This document shows, one piece after another, positions 26,436 through 35,132 of a stretch of DNA of 47,479 nucleotides. This DNA comes from a virus. The notes beneath the pieces were generated by a model that had not been told where the DNA came from, made no database searches, and worked only from the letters and a program-made list of their open reading frames with translations. Each line of letters opens with the position of its first letter. Position 1 is the stretch's first letter. The stretch is from positions 1 through 47,479 of the IMG/VR virus record IMGVR_UViG_3300018080_008428, one strand, 5' to 3'. The position numbers were made by a program, and so were the translations under genes.

Positions 26436-28993
26436 TGTGCTCTACCACGCTTCTCAGCGTCTAACCGATTCCGTTCATCAATGGCTTCCAGTGCCGCCTG
26501 TTTCATTGCCTCTTTGATACGCTCTTCCTGTTCAGGTGATACGTCTCCGTTGACATTCACTTCTGACTGTATGACCAATTTGGCATCATCGGACATATTT
26601 GACCGCACAGCATTAAGTTCATCCGGAGTAAACATATTGCCCCTATCAATACCTTTTTCACGTTTGGACTCGACATTGTTTGCCCAATCCAGTAGTGAGT
26701 TTCCCCCTGGTATGACATCAATTACGAATTGCGGTAACTTGCGAACCAGTGAAGCGATAAACCCGACAATCTCACTTTTTATTTTGGCTAAGTTATTGGA
26801 GATCCAATCCATCACTCCGCCGACAATGCTCTTCATACTATCCCACAAACCACTCCACCACGATTTGATTGAATCCCAATTTTTCACCAAGAGCCACCCG
26901 GCTGCAATTAAGCCAGCAATACCGAGCGTGATAGCGATAATGGGATTAGCATACATAGCTGCGTTCCATGCCAACTGTGCAGCCTCAAGTGCGAGCATGA
27001 CACCCTTAACGGCTAACATTGTACCTTTCCAGAGTACGTTCTTTGCAATCCAACCCGTAATCATGGCCATAGATTTGAGTCCAGCCCAGTAGAATTTCAT
27101 CATTCCACCGATAAGCATCACAAACGGCTTTACGGCCGTCCAAAGTACCGTTGCCCCCATAACTGCTATTTTACCAGTTAAGAACATAACGCCTTTGGTT
27201 GCAGACCAGATTGCTGCTGTACCAAGTTTGAGAAATGAGGGTATTGCCAGTACCAATAAGATTTTAGAAATAGTTTTTATGGCTGCTGTGTTTTCCTTGT
27301 AAAAGGAGCGTAGCGTATCTAACACATTACTAAAAACAGATACCACTTTATTCCAATTATTATATATATACGCCCCTGCTTTTATTAAGGCATTAATAGC
27401 TGTTAATAAAGGAGTTGCCAATATCAATAAAATGTCAGAAATAATATCAAAGAGTTTCTTGTTTTCTACATAAAAGGATTTAAGTGTATCCATAACATTA
27501 TTAAAAATAGAGACAACTCTATCCCAGTGACGGTACAGATATATTCCAGCACGTGCCAAGCCATAAACGGCTGCTGCTGCCGCAATAAACCACCCTGACG
27601 CAGACAACAGAGCAGAGAACCCGGTGGAAAGAAACCCAAACCCTACGAATGTCTTTAAGAGTCCTAACACTCCTGCAAGCATCGTAACGCTTCCGGCGAC
27701 AGTTAAGAACATCGCACCATACGCAGCCCACTTGGACAATCGCCCAACCAGTGCTTCATTATCCGCTACCACCGCAGCCAACTTCGCTAATTTGCCAACC
27801 ATCCATTCAAGCGGAGCCTGTTTCATGGTTTTCCAGGTATTCGCCATCGTGGTTCTAATAGACGCCCACAGACCTTCGAGCAGACTTAATTGTCCAGTGT
27901 GGGTAGCCAGTTGACGTTTTTTGAATCCAACCGCCATACCTTTATTCGCAGCAGCACTAAACGACCAGATATGTCGTTGCCACTGTTTAAACCCGCCCAT
28001 ATCTTCGACATTTTTCAGCAAGGCATTAAAAGCAGCAGTTGAGGCTTTACTTGGCAGCAATCCCTCAATAAGACGATCTGCCTCTTTCATTCCTACTTTT
28101 TTGCGTAACTCGATATACTTCTTACCTATGATGGTGAAAATCTCGTTAAACCCTTTTCGTGCTCCGGTTAAGGGATTACGGAAAGCGTTTTCCAGTCCGA
28201 GTTCCTTGAGGCGATCCATTTTCCCGAACTCCATTTGTGCCATACCCTGCCCCAACTGTTTAAGCATCATGCCTGCACGCCTGGATGAATTGCCCATACC
28301 CTTTAATGCGCCACCATACGCCACCATCTCTTCCGGCTTCATCTTAATACTGGCTTGGAAAGCAGCCACGTTTTTAATGAGATGTGAATATTCCCGCAAT
28401 CCCAACGATCCGGCTGTTAAGGCAGTGCGAGCTCGTCCGGCAAGCAGGACATCAGAGATGCTACGCATCTTATCGACAGGCAGATTAAAGAGGTTTCTCA
28501 TCTGCATTAATACCTGTCCGGCAATTCTCGGTACAGCATCCGCAGCAGTCGCTAACTCTAAGGTTGCCTCAGTTCCCGGTGTTAAATCTTTAGCAGTAGA
28601 GCCTAATCCCTTGAGCGCGTCAGCAGCGTTCATCACCTCTTCTTCTGTATATCGAGTCTCCCTGCCTATCGCTCGCAAATCACTTACTATGCTGTTGAAC
28701 TCTACGGTGGTTAGGCTCTGCATTTTTCCACGTAATCGAGTAGTGGCATCTTCCAAATCTCTGGACAACCCAATACTATCATCCATGAATCCCAGTGCTG
28801 ATGCCCCGACAAACGTCATTCCGGCACCAAGCATAGTTAATCCCGTGAAAGTTCGGATTCGTTTCTGCATCCGAGTCAGTTCGGTATCCACAGTATTAGA
28901 CAGACCCAAGACATTGCTCTTCGCCTGTGACAGCTTGTTCATGCCAAGCGTCTTAAAGTCTAATATTGCTCCAAATCCGAACTGTTTATACAT
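26432..28993 (-). CDS. tail tape measure protein
   Basis: 853 aa. N-terminal coiled coil and core domain of TP901-type tape measures (LSQAKSNVLGLSNTVDTELTR, then DLEDATTRLRGKMQSLTT, AIGRETRYTEEEVMNAADALKGLG). A middle region carries several hydrophobic helices (about 420-500, 510-620, 660-700). A duplicated segment (LYRHWDRVVSIFNNVMDTLKSF / IYNNWNKVVSVFSNVLDTLRSF, 16-residue cores similar) lies around 485-590. The C-terminus is charged. By the usual 1.5 angstrom per residue rule a tail of about 130 nm is expected. Directly follows the frameshifted chaperone. No Shine-Dalgarno motif; the late-type promoter at 29008 would leave only a very short leader. Confidence 0.85.
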   Translation of the reverse strand: MYKQFGFGAILDFKTLGMNKLSQAKSNVLGLSNTVDTELTRMQKRIRTFTGLTMLGAGMTFVGASALGFMDDSIGLSRDLEDATTRLRGKMQSLTTVEFNSIVSDLRAIGRETRYTEEEVMNAADALKGLGSTAKDLTPGTEATLELATAADAVPRIAGQVLMQMRNLFNLPVDKMRSISDVLLAGRARTALTAGSLGLREYSHLIKNVAAFQASIKMKPEEMVAYGGALKGMGNSSRRAGMMLKQLGQGMAQMEFGKMDRLKELGLENAFRNPLTGARKGFNEIFTIIGKKYIELRKKVGMKEADRLIEGLLPSKASTAAFNALLKNVEDMGGFKQWQRHIWSFSAAANKGMAVGFKKRQLATHTGQLSLLEGLWASIRTTMANTWKTMKQAPLEWMVGKLAKLAAVVADNEALVGRLSKWAAYGAMFLTVAGSVTMLAGVLGLLKTFVGFGFLSTGFSALLSASGWFIAAAAAVYGLARAGIYLYRHWDRVVSIFNNVMDTLKSFYVENKKLFDIISDILLILATPLLTAINALIKAGAYIYNNWNKVVSVFSNVLDTLRSFYKENTAAIKTISKILLVLAIPSFLKLGTAAIWSATKGVMFLTGKIAVMGATVLWTAVKPFVMLIGGMMKFYWAGLKSMAMITGWIAKNVLWKGTMLAVKGVMLALEAAQLAWNAAMYANPIIAITLGIAGLIAAGWLLVKNWDSIKSWWSGLWDSMKSIVGGVMDWISNNLAKIKSEIVGFIASLVRKLPQFVIDVIPGGNSLLDWANNVESKREKGIDRGNMFTPDELNAVRSNMSDDAKLVIQSEVNVNGDVSPEQEERIKEAMKQAALEAIDERNRLDAEKRGRAQ

Positions 28994-29007
28994 ATATGCG
29001 TATTCCG

Positions 29008-29036
29008 TTATTAGTTAAGCAGTGCGGGGAAAAAAT
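29008..29036 (-). promoter_or_regulatory. late-type promoter before the tape measure gene
   Basis: ATTTTT (29031-29036), 17 nt starting TCCCC, then TAATAA (29008-29013) within TGCTTAACTAATAACGG. It nearly repeats the box before the tube gene. A transcript beginning about 7 nt after TAATAA would start roughly 8 nt before the tape measure ATG. Confidence 0.55.
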
Positions 29037-29038
29037 TT

Positions 29039-29601
29039 TCAATTCTTCCCTGACAATGTTTTTTTCCAGAAGTCATAGTATTGCTTTGTCTCATCAGCCA
29101 CATACTCAACTAAGATTTTTCGCCGTGTGATTGACAGACCCATAATGCGGTTTAATTCCATGCTGGTATTGTGGAGTAGGAACGCCACATCCTTAAACAC
29201 AGAATCAAGTGCCTCGTTATTGAGTCCGCCATCCTCTAATTCGGCAAAAAATTCTCAACATCTCCTGACAGTTCTCTGATTGCACGACCAATAGCATTTT
29301 GGTCGGAACCACGAATTTTCATGGCTTCTTTCATGGTGAGCCTACGATACCGTCTGTCCTCTACTTCTGCATAATACAGTCGTTGAATCATCAGTAAGGC
29401 TTGATACGATTCGTTGCTTTTAGCACGAACATCGCCATTCACCTTCACCTGATCCTCCGTGGCGTATTCCCGGACGATACCCTTTTTTGTTCGGACTCCT
29501 TCGTCCTCGCCTTGAAGGTCAATGCCCCGTTTCAGATCGACATCTTCAACAAATTCAAATTCGTCAACGATTTCATCACGTGTCAGATATTCAGTCGCCA
29601 T
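29039..29601 (-). CDS. tail assembly chaperone pair made by -1 frameshift (XkdN/gpG-gpGT type)
   Basis: Two products share one start (29601). The short product is 121 aa and stops at 29236 (ends VENFLPN). At 29245-29251 the mRNA reads T-TTT-TTG in the zero frame, an ideal -1 slippery heptamer. Slipping there gives ENFFAELEDGGLNNEALDSV and continues without a stop to a TGA at 29039, yielding a 187-aa fusion ending FWKKTLSGKN. The C-terminal extension is predicted helical (VAFLLHNTSMELNRIMGLS). Such pairs wrap the tape measure during tail assembly in lambda, P2 and PBSX. Position directly before the tape measure confirms this. GGAG lies 11 nt upstream of the ATG. Confidence 0.85.
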
Positions 29602-29628
29602 AGTTCTACCACTCCCTTTTGTATTTAG

Positions 29629-30165
29629 TTACACGATTCCCAATATATTTTTCACTGTTTGAATGACTCCGCTGTTGGTGTCAGCTTCGTACTCAACTGG
29701 TTTATCCAGTTTAACACTACGCCCTATTACAACCTCTTGCACGGAGACATCATCTGTTTTGGAATTAAGATTCGGTGCTCTATATCGTTTGACATAGGCA
29801 TCGTATAAATCCCACCGATCCGCTTCCACGGGAATACCACGTATCAGCTTCAATTGAATGATGGAGATGTTTTTTCGGTAATCAGGTTGCCCTGGTTGCC
29901 AATCACGACAATCGGTGTACCACTGATAGAGTCTACTCCCAAAGACAATACCCTTCCGGAGCGTAACGTCTGGAAGAGCGATGCCGTTTGGAATTTCAGA
30001 CTCTATCGGAGAATTATACTCCTTGATACGATGAAAGATAATTGCCTCTTCCAATCCAGACACCTGCTTGAATCCTGAGTCCATAAATCCATCTATCTCG
30101 ACAGCAAAATTGCAAGCAAGTGCCGAATCAATTCCGAAACGTTCTGCCTCACGTAATAGGCTCAT
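29629..30165 (-). CDS. second gp19-type tube protein (tube initiator-like)
   Basis: 178 aa. T4 gp19-type tube family: ACNFAVEIDGFMDSGFKQVSG, then ALPDVTLRKGIVFGSRLYQW, and ISIIQLKLIRG for the closing strands, with VEADRWDLYDAYVKRYRAP. It is longer than the preceding tube protein and has an acidic/basic insertion after position 130. In injection systems one of two tube paralogues forms the first ring on the hub; that may be its role. It starts with a TAATG overlap to the first tube gene. Confidence 0.7.
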   Translation of the reverse strand: MSLLREAERFGIDSALACNFAVEIDGFMDSGFKQVSGLEEAIIFHRIKEYNSPIESEIPNGIALPDVTLRKGIVFGSRLYQWYTDCRDWQPGQPDYRKNISIIQLKLIRGIPVEADRWDLYDAYVKRYRAPNLNSKTDDVSVQEVVIGRSVKLDKPVEYEADTNSGVIQTVKNILGIV

Positions 30166-30599
30166 TACGAACGATCAAATCCTTCATGTGCCAGCGTGAG
30201 TTTCTCTACCTGCACATCGGTTTCGCTTGAAGAATCCATATCCTCAATCGGATCGAAGGCTTGCGGGAACGCCTCTACCAAGTTCCAACGCTTTACCTCT
30301 TCCTGATTGTGGTTCAACTGGACGATAGAGACAGAACGCCTGTCTCCACTATCATACCAGTCCTCCAGAAACCCGCTTTCCGAAGTCAGCCCACGTGTGA
30401 GCACCACATCGTCAAACGACTCCATTCCACGCTGTTTTCGCATCCGATTCGGTTCGTTGCCGTCTCGTTCCTCTACAACAGCGAACTCTTTGTGCAGACC
30501 CTCAACGTTTTTAAACGCTGTGTTGGCGATCCCGTCAACCTCCACAAAGAAGTTCATCTTCTTGTAGGCATCATTGGCTCTTTCTACATGCTCACTCAT
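30165..30599 (-). CDS. tail tube protein, gp19 family
   Basis: 144 aa. Gp19-type signature: MNFFVEVDGIANTAFKNVEG, a Glu/Arg-rich turn RDGNEPNRMRKQRGMESFD, then DVVLTRGLTSESGFLEDW and VSIVQLNHNQEEVKRWNLV, ending KLTLAHEGFDR. This protein stacks into the rigid inner tube within the sheath. It has its own late-type promoter and an AAGAGGA ribosome binding site 8 nt before the ATG, as expected for a highly made subunit. Confidence 0.8.
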   Translation of the reverse strand: MSEHVERANDAYKKMNFFVEVDGIANTAFKNVEGLHKEFAVVEERDGNEPNRMRKQRGMESFDDVVLTRGLTSESGFLEDWYDSGDRRSVSIVQLNHNQEEVKRWNLVEAFPQAFDPIEDMDSSSETDVQVEKLTLAHEGFDRS

Positions 30600-30617
30600 A
30601 AGATTAATCCTCTTGCG

Positions 30618-30646
30618 TTATCAGTTAAGCAGTTCACTCAAAAAAA
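30618..30646 (-). promoter_or_regulatory. late-type promoter before the tail tube gene
   Basis: TTTTTT (30641-30646), 17 nt, TGATAA (30618-30623) within TGCTTAACTGATAACGC. It fills the 48-nt gap between the sheath stop and the tube start. Confidence 0.55.
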
Positions 30647-30647
30647 G

Positions 30648-32189
30648 TTAGACGATGATTGTTTCCGCACCGCCATCCCACTGTCTTGACCGCACCCGTA
30701 TCACTTCGGCGGTATCGACAATCGAGATACCCCAATCAACGTTCACCACACCCTCTTCCTGATTATTCTGGTTGTTACAGACCACATAATAAGGCTTTTC
30801 AGTGGGGTTCTTTTTATTCCGGAGTGAACCATTCGGTACAATTCGCCTATCCTCTTTGCGGAAATAGTTGTTAATGATTCTGGTTATCTTACCATACAAC
30901 CCACCAGAACCACCGTCCTTCACTTCAAACAATGCCCAACTGAGACTACCCATGATTGAGGACGCATGTTTGAAGTACGTTCTCCGTTTATGGATGTATT
31001 TCCATTCCGGATCGCTGGTACGCAGACGAGCACCCATTACTCGATACCCGTTTGATTTGATGTTAGCATTGATGCCGACATCATTCAGTAGTTTGTGTTC
31101 GCCAGTCGTAACGTCTTCAAACTCCAACCCAATAACACCGTGGAGTGATTCATTTGCAGGAGCTTTATGTACGCCTTCCTCTCCAGAGTCAACGTCAGCC
31201 CACACACCAGCATCATCACCGTGTGGGGGGATAAGTTTTTCGTATCCGGTCAACGGATCAGTCACCTTAATCCAATTCCAGTACACAGCAAGATTCTTAG
31301 AGTCTAATGCCCATGTATCCAGAATTGTGGTTTTAGCGGTCTGAGCGTTTTCTCCCTGCGGAGTAACGGTTACATAGATCATGTAATCCTTGTTATCCAC
31401 ATACGACACCATTGCGGTATCCAGCTGATCCTGAGCAGCCGCATCGCCAGAATCTTTCACGTTGACATTATCGGGAACCAGCAGCGTCCGGATGGATCCT
31501 TCACCATCGAAAGCATAAACACCAGTTTTGTTTGAAAAACTACCCTGATAATCGGTCAGTTTCGGAGCATCATCAGCACCGCCAGAGAACGTTACGGTCA
31601 CTGAATCCACACTGGAAAATTCACCGTCAAAACTGGCTTTGTCGCTAATATTATCCGTAACAGTCAACCAATCACAGTTGGTGTTAAGGAATGTTGGGAT
31701 ATACTTTGCATCATTCGGATCAGACTTCAAGCCGTCTGTACCATATACCTCAAACCGATCACCATTCATCAGTGCGGTTAATGACACTTCGTATTCATCC
31801 CTCAACGGATTCTTGGTAATAACGAGTTCAAAGTTATCACCGTCCGTACCGGGACTTTGCAGTTCAAACTCAATCGTGTTATCAACACCACTTGTCGTTT
31901 CCGTAAGTGTGCCAGTGGCTTTCGCAGCAGCAGAACCAACCACACGATTCAGATACACCTGATTCGCTTTATGTCTCACCATCAACTGCTGCAAGACATA
32001 CATGGTATAACTTGACGGATCGAAATCTCCGAGATACTTCTGAGCCTGTTCAAAGGTTGTGACAAATTTCCGCCGGTTAGGAATACCCCGCTTCGAGTTT
32101 ATCAGTACAGCATAAACACTCGGAGATTTTTCCTGAACCGGTTTGTTGCCACTACTCTGTTCTTTGTGTACGAGTCCAGGGGCTTCCAT
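30648..32189 (-). CDS. tail sheath protein
   Basis: 513 aa. XkdK/phage sheath_1 type: N-terminal ESPSVYAVLINSKRGIPNRR followed by TTFEQAQKYLGDFD, and a central protruding region with DDAPKLTDYQGSFSNKTGVY. The C-terminal domain has AVYWNWIKVTDPLTGYEKLIPP, NANIKSNGYRVMGARLRTS, YIHKRRTYFKHASSIMGSL, and ends IVDTAEVIRVRSRQWDGGAE. The order is that of contractile sheaths. Begins with a TAATG overlap with the upstream small gene. It contracts to drive the tube into the cell. Confidence 0.85.
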   Translation of the reverse strand: MEAPGLVHKEQSSGNKPVQEKSPSVYAVLINSKRGIPNRRKFVTTFEQAQKYLGDFDPSSYTMYVLQQLMVRHKANQVYLNRVVGSAAAKATGTLTETTSGVDNTIEFELQSPGTDGDNFELVITKNPLRDEYEVSLTALMNGDRFEVYGTDGLKSDPNDAKYIPTFLNTNCDWLTVTDNISDKASFDGEFSSVDSVTVTFSGGADDAPKLTDYQGSFSNKTGVYAFDGEGSIRTLLVPDNVNVKDSGDAAAQDQLDTAMVSYVDNKDYMIYVTVTPQGENAQTAKTTILDTWALDSKNLAVYWNWIKVTDPLTGYEKLIPPHGDDAGVWADVDSGEEGVHKAPANESLHGVIGLEFEDVTTGEHKLLNDVGINANIKSNGYRVMGARLRTSDPEWKYIHKRRTYFKHASSIMGSLSWALFEVKDGGSGGLYGKITRIINNYFRKEDRRIVPNGSLRNKKNPTEKPYYVVCNNQNNQEEGVVNVDWGISIVDTAEVIRVRSRQWDGGAETIIV

Positions 32190-32440
32190 TAATTCTTACC
32201 TTCCTTATTGCTATCGGTTTTTGAATTTTTTTTCTTTTTTGATTTTGAGGGTTTTTTTGGCTTCGGCTTTGGGACATCCTCAACCGTGAGCATGTGCATA
32301 GCCTTGCTCTGCGCCTCATGTACCTGCTCATCTTTCACATCCACTTCAATCGTTTGGGCAGGTGAGATAATTCTCCGCCCCTTAGCAGTGTGAATTGGAA
32401 CTGGGGTAACATACCTATTCGTTATGCGCTTTTTACTCAT
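32189..32440 (-). CDS. small sheath-leading protein (DUF2635-like position)
   Basis: 83 aa. A short beta/N-terminal part (NRYVTPVPIHTAKGRRIISP) followed by an extended Lys/Pro/Ser tail (PKPKPKKPSKSKKKKNSK). Small proteins of this size and basic tail are usual between the tail terminator and the sheath in Mu- and PBSX-type phages (for example DUF2635). No enzymatic motif. It overlaps the upstream gene by 8 nt and the sheath gene by TAATG. Confidence 0.6.
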   Translation of the reverse strand: MSKKRITNRYVTPVPIHTAKGRRIISPAQTIEVDVKDEQVHEAQSKAMHMLTVEDVPKPKPKKPSKSKKKKNSKTDSNKEGKN

Positions 32441-32987
32441 ATACCTCTCCAGTCTGATTTATAGTTTCTACCACGTCTGTTATGCTGACCGCCATACTTG
32501 GGTCAACCAGGACATTAATTTGGGCTGTCCAAAACACGTGCAAGATGGCAGACGCATTATTCGGTCGTGGAGGATTCCAAGTGATTGGCAGTTCCAGCAC
32601 CGTACCCGACTCCATAACGACCTCCAACACCTTATCGCGCTGTCGTTTTTGTTCGAGTAATTCGTAGATGTGGTAAAAGTTAATCGGATTACGTCCCACC
32701 AACTCCAACACACATTCCAAGATGTACGGCTGAGGTCTTTCCTTTTTTTGTGCAGATTTCGCCTGCTCATCCACCTCATAAACATATTTTGTTCCGCTTT
32801 GCCGTGCTCCAGTATTCGGATAAAACCAGAAACTACGCAGATAGAAGTACGGATAAGTGGTGTCGTTGGCTTCGGTAGTCGTACCCTCTACATTGAACGG
32901 CAACGAGTTGCCACCCACTTTAAATCCATTGAGATACGCACCAAGCCCGTTAATAATCGGTTCGATATATTTGTTATGAACTTCCAT
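32433..32987 (-). CDS. tail terminator-like protein
   Basis: 184 aa. A mixed alpha/beta protein: NKYIEPIINGLGAYLNGFKV, then YPYFYLRSFWFYPNTGARQSG, then YILECVLELVGRNPINFY and a helix of EQKRQRDKVLEVV. The length and position between the HK97 gp10-like protein and the sheath fit the tail terminator (gpU-type) that caps the tube. No strict motif. Starts as TAATG with the upstream gene. Confidence 0.6.
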   Translation of the reverse strand: MEVHNKYIEPIINGLGAYLNGFKVGGNSLPFNVEGTTTEANDTTYPYFYLRSFWFYPNTGARQSGTKYVYEVDEQAKSAQKKERPQPYILECVLELVGRNPINFYHIYELLEQKRQRDKVLEVVMESGTVLELPITWNPPRPNNASAILHVFWTAQINVLVDPSMAVSITDVVETINQTGEVYE

Positions 32988-33457
32988 TAAAACGATTTCT
33001 GGATTATTCGCTTACCAACCTCTTTAAACTCATCTTCATTCTCTTTAAGTGAAGGGGAAATGGCATCACGGGCGGGGATGTTCATCCGCCTTCCATTCCG
33101 CGCGATTTTATTCACACCGTATGTGAGAATAGCAAAAATATTTGCCAACTTATTGCCCTCACGGTCTTTTGCTGTCCGGTGTGCACCCACCAAATATCCT
33201 TTTCCATCCATATCGTGAGTATCAATACTCCCGACTAAATCACCATCATCAACCAGTGGAGTCGAGCTACCCTTTTTCTCAATAGTGCTCGGTGCATTCG
33301 GTGCGAACTCAAATCGTTCAGTAGTAATGCCCGTCACCATTGAGAAGCGCACCTTTTCGGCTACGCCATGTAACTCTTTTTTGGCGTTACGCTCTATGCT
33401 TTGATTTGCACTTTCCATCATCGCCATAAATTTTTTCCAGTCTCCAGTCTTACGCAT
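32987..33457 (-). CDS. tail completion/HK97 gp10-like protein
   Basis: 156 aa using the ATG at 33457, just before the upstream stop; the longer frame reading upstream is a shadow of the preceding gene. Opening MRKTGDWKKFMAMMES then ELHGVAEKVRFSMVTGITTER; PLVDDGDLVGSIDTHD and VGAHRTAKDREGNKLANIFA (Gly-Ala-His turn) are typical for HK97 gp10-type neck proteins. Ends EVGKRIIQKSF. These proteins finish the tail-neck joint. Confidence 0.7.
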   Translation of the reverse strand: MRKTGDWKKFMAMMESANQSIERNAKKELHGVAEKVRFSMVTGITTERFEFAPNAPSTIEKKGSSTPLVDDGDLVGSIDTHDMDGKGYLVGAHRTAKDREGNKLANIFAILTYGVNKIARNGRRMNIPARDAISPSLKENEDEFKEVGKRIIQKSF

Positions 33458-33803
33458 CGGAGTAAGTCGCCTCACTGGTATCGTCAATAAAATTCTTAAT
33501 ACTAACCTTGTAATACACGCCACCTGCAATCGGTAGCACTTCCACAATCACAAATATTTCGCCTTCAATTTTCAGCCTATCATCGCCAGTGATATTAAAG
33601 CGGAGCATCTGTGGCTTACTCAAATTGAAGTATCCCTTACTCTGCTTAATATCACCCTCATCTGGCTTATCTCGCTTCTTCCATGTAATAAATGGCACGT
33701 AGATTTTTCCGGCACTATCAAACTGCGACATGGTATCATACCCAAAGGCATTACCACTGAGATCCGCACCAGGAGCCAGTCTTAATAATTCAATAGACGT
33801 CAT
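33450..33803 (-). CDS. head closure protein
   Basis: 117 aa. Small all-beta-type neck protein: DTMSQFDSAGKIYVPFITWKK, LRFNITGDDRLKIEGEIFV, and a VYYKVSIKNFIDDT ending. This matches in position and size the head closure/stopper proteins (SPP1 gp16-like) between connector and tail completion. ATGA overlap with the connector gene. Confidence 0.6.
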   Translation of the reverse strand: MTSIELLRLAPGADLSGNAFGYDTMSQFDSAGKIYVPFITWKKRDKPDEGDIKQSKGYFNLSKPQMLRFNITGDDRLKIEGEIFVIVEVLPIAGGVYYKVSIKNFIDDTSEATYSDA

Positions 33804-34444
33804 AGCGCGTACATCTTGATACTTTTCTTTTTATACGGGCGGTAATTCCAGCGGTAGTCGCTTAACAGTCGATCCGCCTCGATATTTCCAGTTGATTCAC
33901 CATACGGGGAATCCTTTACAGAAATACTCATCGCGTCAAACCCCACAGATGTCGCACGGGATTGCATCCGTTGATACATATCGCCGTACAAATAATCCTC
34001 AATGAGAATTGTTAAAGCCGTGTACACGTTGTTCGGTAATTCCTGTCCGTCTGGATACCCAAACGTCCCGACAACTTCAACATTCTTGTAGCCACGGGTG
34101 AATTCATTGTCCTTGTATTGGATATGTGAGGGATATTCCACGAAATCGGTGATTGGTTTCGTCTTACCATCAATCCGAACATTGGTGAGGGAAAGCAACC
34201 GGAACGGCATTTTGACACGATCCACTACACTACCATCGTAGATAAGCGTCATTGATTCCTCACTAAAAAATTGACCAGTGGCACGAAAGACGAGTCCGGA
34301 TAACGTATCAATTAATTTGCTTTTCCGATCCGGAGTCACTTCCGCAGGATCATAACCCTGTGCAGTGAGCAAGCCCTCAAGCTCGCTCACTGACATGATT
34401 TCAGGGATTCTATCTAAGGAGGGATTTACGTCAACAAACCGCAT
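33800..34444 (-). CDS. head-tail connector (gp6/YqbG-like adaptor)
   Basis: 214 aa. Helical N-terminus with LEGLLTAQGYDPAEVTPDRK and IDTLSGLVFRATGQFFSEE, then strands (YDGSVVDRVKMPFRLLSL), GYKNVEVVGTFGYPDGQE and a helix LTILIEDYLYGDMYQRM. The C-terminus DRLLSDYRWNYRP is the typical ending of HK97 gp6-type adaptors that ring the portal. Start ATG at 34444. Confidence 0.7.
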   Translation of the reverse strand: MRFVDVNPSLDRIPEIMSVSELEGLLTAQGYDPAEVTPDRKSKLIDTLSGLVFRATGQFFSEESMTLIYDGSVVDRVKMPFRLLSLTNVRIDGKTKPITDFVEYPSHIQYKDNEFTRGYKNVEVVGTFGYPDGQELPNNVYTALTILIEDYLYGDMYQRMQSRATSVGFDAMSISVKDSPYGESTGNIEADRLLSDYRWNYRPYKKKSIKMYAL

Positions 34445-34452
34445 AGTTGGGT

Positions 34453-35001
34453 TTATTCCTTATCCTTTTTGGTTTCGGAATTCTTCTCACCTTCAAGCGT
34501 CTCAATCCGGTCAAGTAAGTCAGCAATAGTGTCCTCAAATGCTTTCTTGGTTTTACCCAATTTCGTCTGTACACCACGCAACTTGCTCTGGAGATCTTCA
34601 TTCTCTTCTTGTAATGCCTTCAACTGCGAATCTCCGCCTTCCTCTTCATCACCAGAGTTTTCCCGGACCACAATCAGTCCGCTTTCGATAGCCTCTTCCA
34701 CTCTCTTAATGTAGTCGGGCTGACGTTTCAAATTCTCGGTGTCAATGCCGAGTGTCTCCAGCATCTCTTTCCAACGATTCGGGGAGAAATGTCGCCATCC
34801 GGATGCAATCGGATACTGTTGGATCTCAGTGTTAATTTTAAAAGTACCTACCCGTTCGTTTTCCGACAGACGTTGGATACGATTTGCAACCTCATCATCT
34901 TCAGCGAAATAGCGAGTCTTGTCTTTATGAAAAACAACCTTCTCACCGTTTTTACGAGTAAAAATTTTCTTTGCATTACTAATAAGAGTGATTTCAATCA
35001 T
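34453..35001 (-). CDS. coiled-coil protein next to the capsid gene
   Basis: 182 aa. A beta-like N-terminal part of about 50 residues (ITLISNAKKIFTRKNGEKVV), a middle with RWKEMLETLGIDTENLK, an acidic hinge (NSGDEEEGGD) and a C-terminal charged helix of about 55 residues (LKALQEENEDLQSKLRGVQT). Similar small proteins stand after MCP in PBSX-type phages (YqbF position). It may be a decoration or assembly aid. GGAG lies 9 nt upstream of the ATG. Confidence 0.6.
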   Translation of the reverse strand: MIEITLISNAKKIFTRKNGEKVVFHKDKTRYFAEDDEVANRIQRLSENERVGTFKINTEIQQYPIASGWRHFSPNRWKEMLETLGIDTENLKRQPDYIKRVEEAIESGLIVVRENSGDEEEGGDSQLKALQEENEDLQSKLRGVQTKLGKTKKAFEDTIADLLDRIETLEGEKNSETKKDKE

Positions 35002-35093
35002 CGCCCTATTCTCCTCGTTTTTTTATATGTTTATGTCAAACGCCAAATGGCCAAGCCCATAGGGGAAGTGTGAGACACATCCCTAAGCACATG

Positions 35094-35108
35094 CCCCACA
35101 CTTTGGGG
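35094..35108 (-). other. hairpin after the major capsid gene
   Basis: CCCCA (35094-35098) and TGGGG (35104-35108) form a short hairpin with a 5-nt loop, 25 nt after the capsid stop. No T-run. It may stabilise the capsid mRNA or be a partial terminator. The rest of the 131-nt gap shows nothing further. Confidence 0.35.
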
Positions 35109-35132
35109 TGGTGGCGACCACAGGGCGAATCA

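Noticed and set aside
27921-29018. 365-residue plus-strand open frame
   Set aside because: Antisense shadow of the tape measure gene; composition reflects its reverse complement and no start signal is present.
35002-35132. Possible promoter (TTGACA near 35035 on the minus strand)
   Set aside because: No -10 at suitable distance and no A/T tract plus TNATAA box.
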